Source of the DNA: Chloroflexota bacterium
Lineage (GTDB): Bacteria; Chloroflexota; Anaerolineae; 4572-78; J111
Direction of reading: 5' to 3'
Assembly: GCA_003694775.1 (NCBI GenBank)
Contig: RFJV01000293.1
Location: forward strand, 1 to 6,698
Length of the DNA: 6,698 nucleotides
Position numbers and translations under genes: made by a program. Every line of letters begins with the position of its first letter. Within the stretch, counting starts at the first letter, position 1. Shown in pieces: positions 4,556 to 6,698 of the stretch. The notes under the pieces are model-generated. The model did not search any database and was not told where the DNA came from. It was given only the letters and a program-made list of their open reading frames with translations.

Positions 4556-6698
4556 CTACTCCTCCGGCGGAAAATCAACGGCTACATCGTGTTCAAAGCC
4601 GTCGTAATCATCCTCGTCGGCCTCTTTATGCCACAAGACCTCACGCGGCCGACTGCCGTCTGCCGGGCCAACGATGCCTTCTTCTTCTAACTGGTCCATC
4701 AGCCGGGAGGCCCGCGGGTAGCCAATACCCAACCGGCGCTGAAGCATGCTGGTGGAAGCGCGTCCGGATTCGACCACCAGTTTGATGGCCTCCTCCAGCA
4801 GGTCATCCTTATCTGCCTCGGCGACAATATCTGCCCAGGGCGGCTCTGCCGGAGCTGCTTCTTCGGTGCTGTCACCCTCCGCCTCCGAAATGACCGCGGT
4901 GGCGGATTTCCAGTACGTTACCAGATTGTTGATTTCCACGTCCGAGACAAAACAGCCTTGCAACCGCCGCAGTTTGGCCGAATCCGGGGCCATATACAGC
5001 ATATCCCCCCGACCCAGCAGGCGCTCCGCGCCCGGCGTGTCCAGGATGACCCGCGAGTCGGTCTGGCTGGTTACGGCAAAGGCGATGCGGGTGGGGAAGT
5101 TGGCTTTGATAAGCCCCGTGACCACGTCTACCGAGGGCCGTTGGGTGGCAATGACCAGGTGAATGCCGGTCGCTCGCGACATCTGGGCCAGCCGGCAGAT
5201 GTGTCGCTCCACTTCATCCGGAGCCAGCATCATCAGGTCGGCCAGTTCGTCGATAATCACCACGATGTAGGGCAGGCGTTCACTGCTTTTCTGGTTGTAG
5301 GCTGTGATATGCCTTGCCCCGGCCTGGGCAAACAGCTTGTAGCGGCGCTCCATTTCCCGCGTGGCCCACGCCAGCGCGCCGACCACCTCTTCAAAATCGG
5401 TCACCACCGGCCCAATCAGGTGTGGAATGCCGTTGAAGCTGGTCAGCTCCACCATTTTGGGGTCTACCATCAGCAGTTGGAGTTGGTCCGGCGTGTGGGT
5501 GAACAGCAGGGTGGCAATCAGGCTGTTGACACACACCGACTTGCCGGAGCCGGTGGCACCGGCAATCAGCAGGTGGGGCATGTTTGCCAGCGACGCGGCC
5601 ACCGGACTGCCCGACACATCTTTGCCCAGGGCGACCCGCAGGGCGCCTTTGGTCTTTTTGAAGGCCCGCGAATCCAGCACCTCGCGCAGGGAAACCATTG
5701 TCTTTTTCCCGTTGGGAACCTCAATACCCACCAGCGGACGGCCCGGGACCGGCGCTTCGATGCGGATTGGGGCCGCGGACAGGGCCAGGGCCAAGTCGTT
5801 TGCCAGGGCCACGATTTTGTTTACCCGGACTCTCTGCTGGACGGTGGACCCGTCCGGCAGTTTGCGCTCCACCGTGCCCAGCTTCAGGCCGAACTGGGTC
5901 ACGGTCGGGCCCCGGTTGATTTCGACCACCTCAACCGGGATGCCGAAGCCGTACAGGGTTTCTTCGATAATCTGGGCCTGGTAGCGGGCGTTGGCATCCT
6001 GCCCGGATGTCTGGGCCGGGGGGGAGAGCAGGTCCAGCGGCGGCAGGCGGTGGCGAGTTTTGGGCATGACCGGCTTCAGCGAGGCGGCATTCAAAGGCGG
6101 CGGGTCGAGCGGGCGCATAGTGTTCTGCAGGGCGGTGGCCGGCTCCTGGGGGGCTGTGGGTACGGTTTCGACCGCCGGCTCTGGCTCCGGTTCCGGTTCC
6201 ATTTCGACGATGTCGGGGGGGACTTCGTCCAGCCGCCGGTGTACCCAGTCGTTGAAGCGGGCCACCCATTCCGCCGCGGTGTAGGGGTTCAGCCGGAAGG
6301 TCATCACCACGCCGGCCAGTCCCACGGCAAACAGGGCCATGCCGGCCACCGGAGCACCGACCAGGTCTACCAGAAAACGGCTGACCCCCCAGCCAACGTA
6401 GCCGCCACCTTTACCGGCCCGCGCCAGGCTGAGGGCGTGGTCGGCGTCTGCGGCCAGCAGATGGGCCGCGGCCAGCCCAACCACAAATAGAAGCTCCAGC
6501 CCGATGAGGACATCCAGGGGGAGAAAGGGCGCGGCCTCTTGGGGCGGTTCATCGCCGGGGGGAGCGGTCTGGAAAACGCGGTTCAGCAGTACCAGCAGGC
6601 TGAAGCCGGCCAGGAGCAGGGTCGCCGGGATGGCTCCCCAGCCGAACAGTTGGGCAAACAGGATGGCCCACCAGTCGCTCAGACTGCCGCGGGTCAGG
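4556..6698 (-). CDS. ftsK: FtsK/SpoIIIE-type DNA translocase, 5' end truncated by the window edge
   Basis: This is a septum-anchored, ATP-driven hexameric DNA pump that moves chromosome termini through the closing division site. The frame is open to position 6698, so only 713 C-terminal residues are visible; the GTG at 6484 is internal and not the start. Residues below count from the edge. Hydrophobic segments at about 10-38, 62-80 and 112-134 are membrane helices. A Pro/Glu-rich linker follows (about 160-230, with repeated EP pairs). The alpha/beta motor has Walker A GATGSGKS (380-387), DPKMVEL, Walker B IVVIIDE (478-484) and IATQRPSVDVVTGLIKANFP. The C-terminal winged helix (gamma, about 632-691, ASTSMLQRRLGIGYPRASRLMDQLEEEGIV) is the part that reads polar DNA motifs in the family. 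An acidic tail ends in DFPPEE. The gene converges on xylB and shows no link to xylose use. The 5' domain and promoter lie outside the window. Confidence 0.96.
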   Translation of the reverse strand, partial: LTRGSLSDWWAILFAQLFGWGAIPATLLLAGFSLLVLLNRVFQTAPPGDEPPQEAAPFLPLDVLIGLELLFVVGLAAAHLLAADADHALSLARAGKGGGYVGWGVSRFLVDLVGAPVAGMALFAVGLAGVVMTFRLNPYTAAEWVARFNDWVHRRLDEVPPDIVEMEPEPEPEPAVETVPTAPQEPATALQNTMRPLDPPPLNAASLKPVMPKTRHRLPPLDLLSPPAQTSGQDANARYQAQIIEETLYGFGIPVEVVEINRGPTVTQFGLKLGTVERKLPDGSTVQQRVRVNKIVALANDLALALSAAPIRIEAPVPGRPLVGIEVPNGKKTMVSLREVLDSRAFKKTKGALRVALGKDVSGSPVAASLANMPHLLIAGATGSGKSVCVNSLIATLLFTHTPDQLQLLMVDPKMVELTSFNGIPHLIGPVVTDFEEVVGALAWATREMERRYKLFAQAGARHITAYNQKSSERLPYIVVIIDELADLMMLAPDEVERHICRLAQMSRATGIHLVIATQRPSVDVVTGLIKANFPTRIAFAVTSQTDSRVILDTPGAERLLGRGDMLYMAPDSAKLRRLQGCFVSDVEINNLVTYWKSATAVISEAEGDSTEEAAPAEPPWADIVAEADKDDLLEEAIKLVVESGRASTSMLQRRLGIGYPRASRLMDQLEEEGIVGPADGSRPREVLWHKEADEDDYDGFEHDVAVDFPPEE

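Noticed and set aside
6482..6484. GTG as the start codon of ftsK
   Set aside because: The same frame stays open to the window edge and encodes further FtsK-like membrane helices, so this GTG is an internal valine codon.

Overview
The window is about 6.7 kb of GC-rich bacterial DNA with a small xylose-utilisation cluster and, converging on it, the 3' part of a chromosome-partitioning translocase gene. The order is xylR (ROK-family xylose repressor, +), xylA (xylose isomerase, +), xylB (xylulokinase, +), then ftsK/spoIIIE (-), whose 5' end lies beyond the right edge. I infer a Chloroflexota (Anaerolineae-like) genome. The grounds are GC-rich coding regions separated by AT-richer gaps full of short-period tandem repeats, an actinobacterial-length xylose isomerase, and a Bacillus-style XylR with its operator. 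This is a guess from style; no rRNA or marker phylogeny is available here.

Positions 1-244 hold no gene but carry a dense regulatory region. A 37-bp hairpin is bracketed exactly by 8-bp direct repeats. Next come a promoter-like pair with -10 TATACT and a 35-bp near-palindrome with perfect 16-bp arms. The palindrome closely matches the classical xylO operator of Bacillus and overlaps the expected transcription start. XylR therefore most likely represses its own transcript, and xylA and xylB with it, until xylose is present.

The gaps between the xyl genes are built from exact-period arrays: ten 7-bp units (1489-1558, which also supply the xylR stop codon), three ATTCAAA units, eight 8-bp units just before the xylA ribosome binding site (1603-1666), and six 7-bp units before xylB (2897-2938). 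The last 8-bp units contain exact copies of a 10-bp piece of the operator half-site. I see no strong separate promoter for xylA or xylB, so one xylR-xylA-xylB transcript is the simplest reading.

The genes form a compact pathway: XylA converts D-xylose to D-xylulose, XylB phosphorylates it to xylulose 5-phosphate for the pentose phosphate pathway, and XylR senses the sugar. No transporter or xylanase is in the window. A 26-bp perfect palindrome (4486-4511) inside a longer imperfect hairpin separates xylB from the convergent ftsK gene and may stop transcription from both sides. I found no undescribed multi-gene system; the points of interest are the operator and the repeats.
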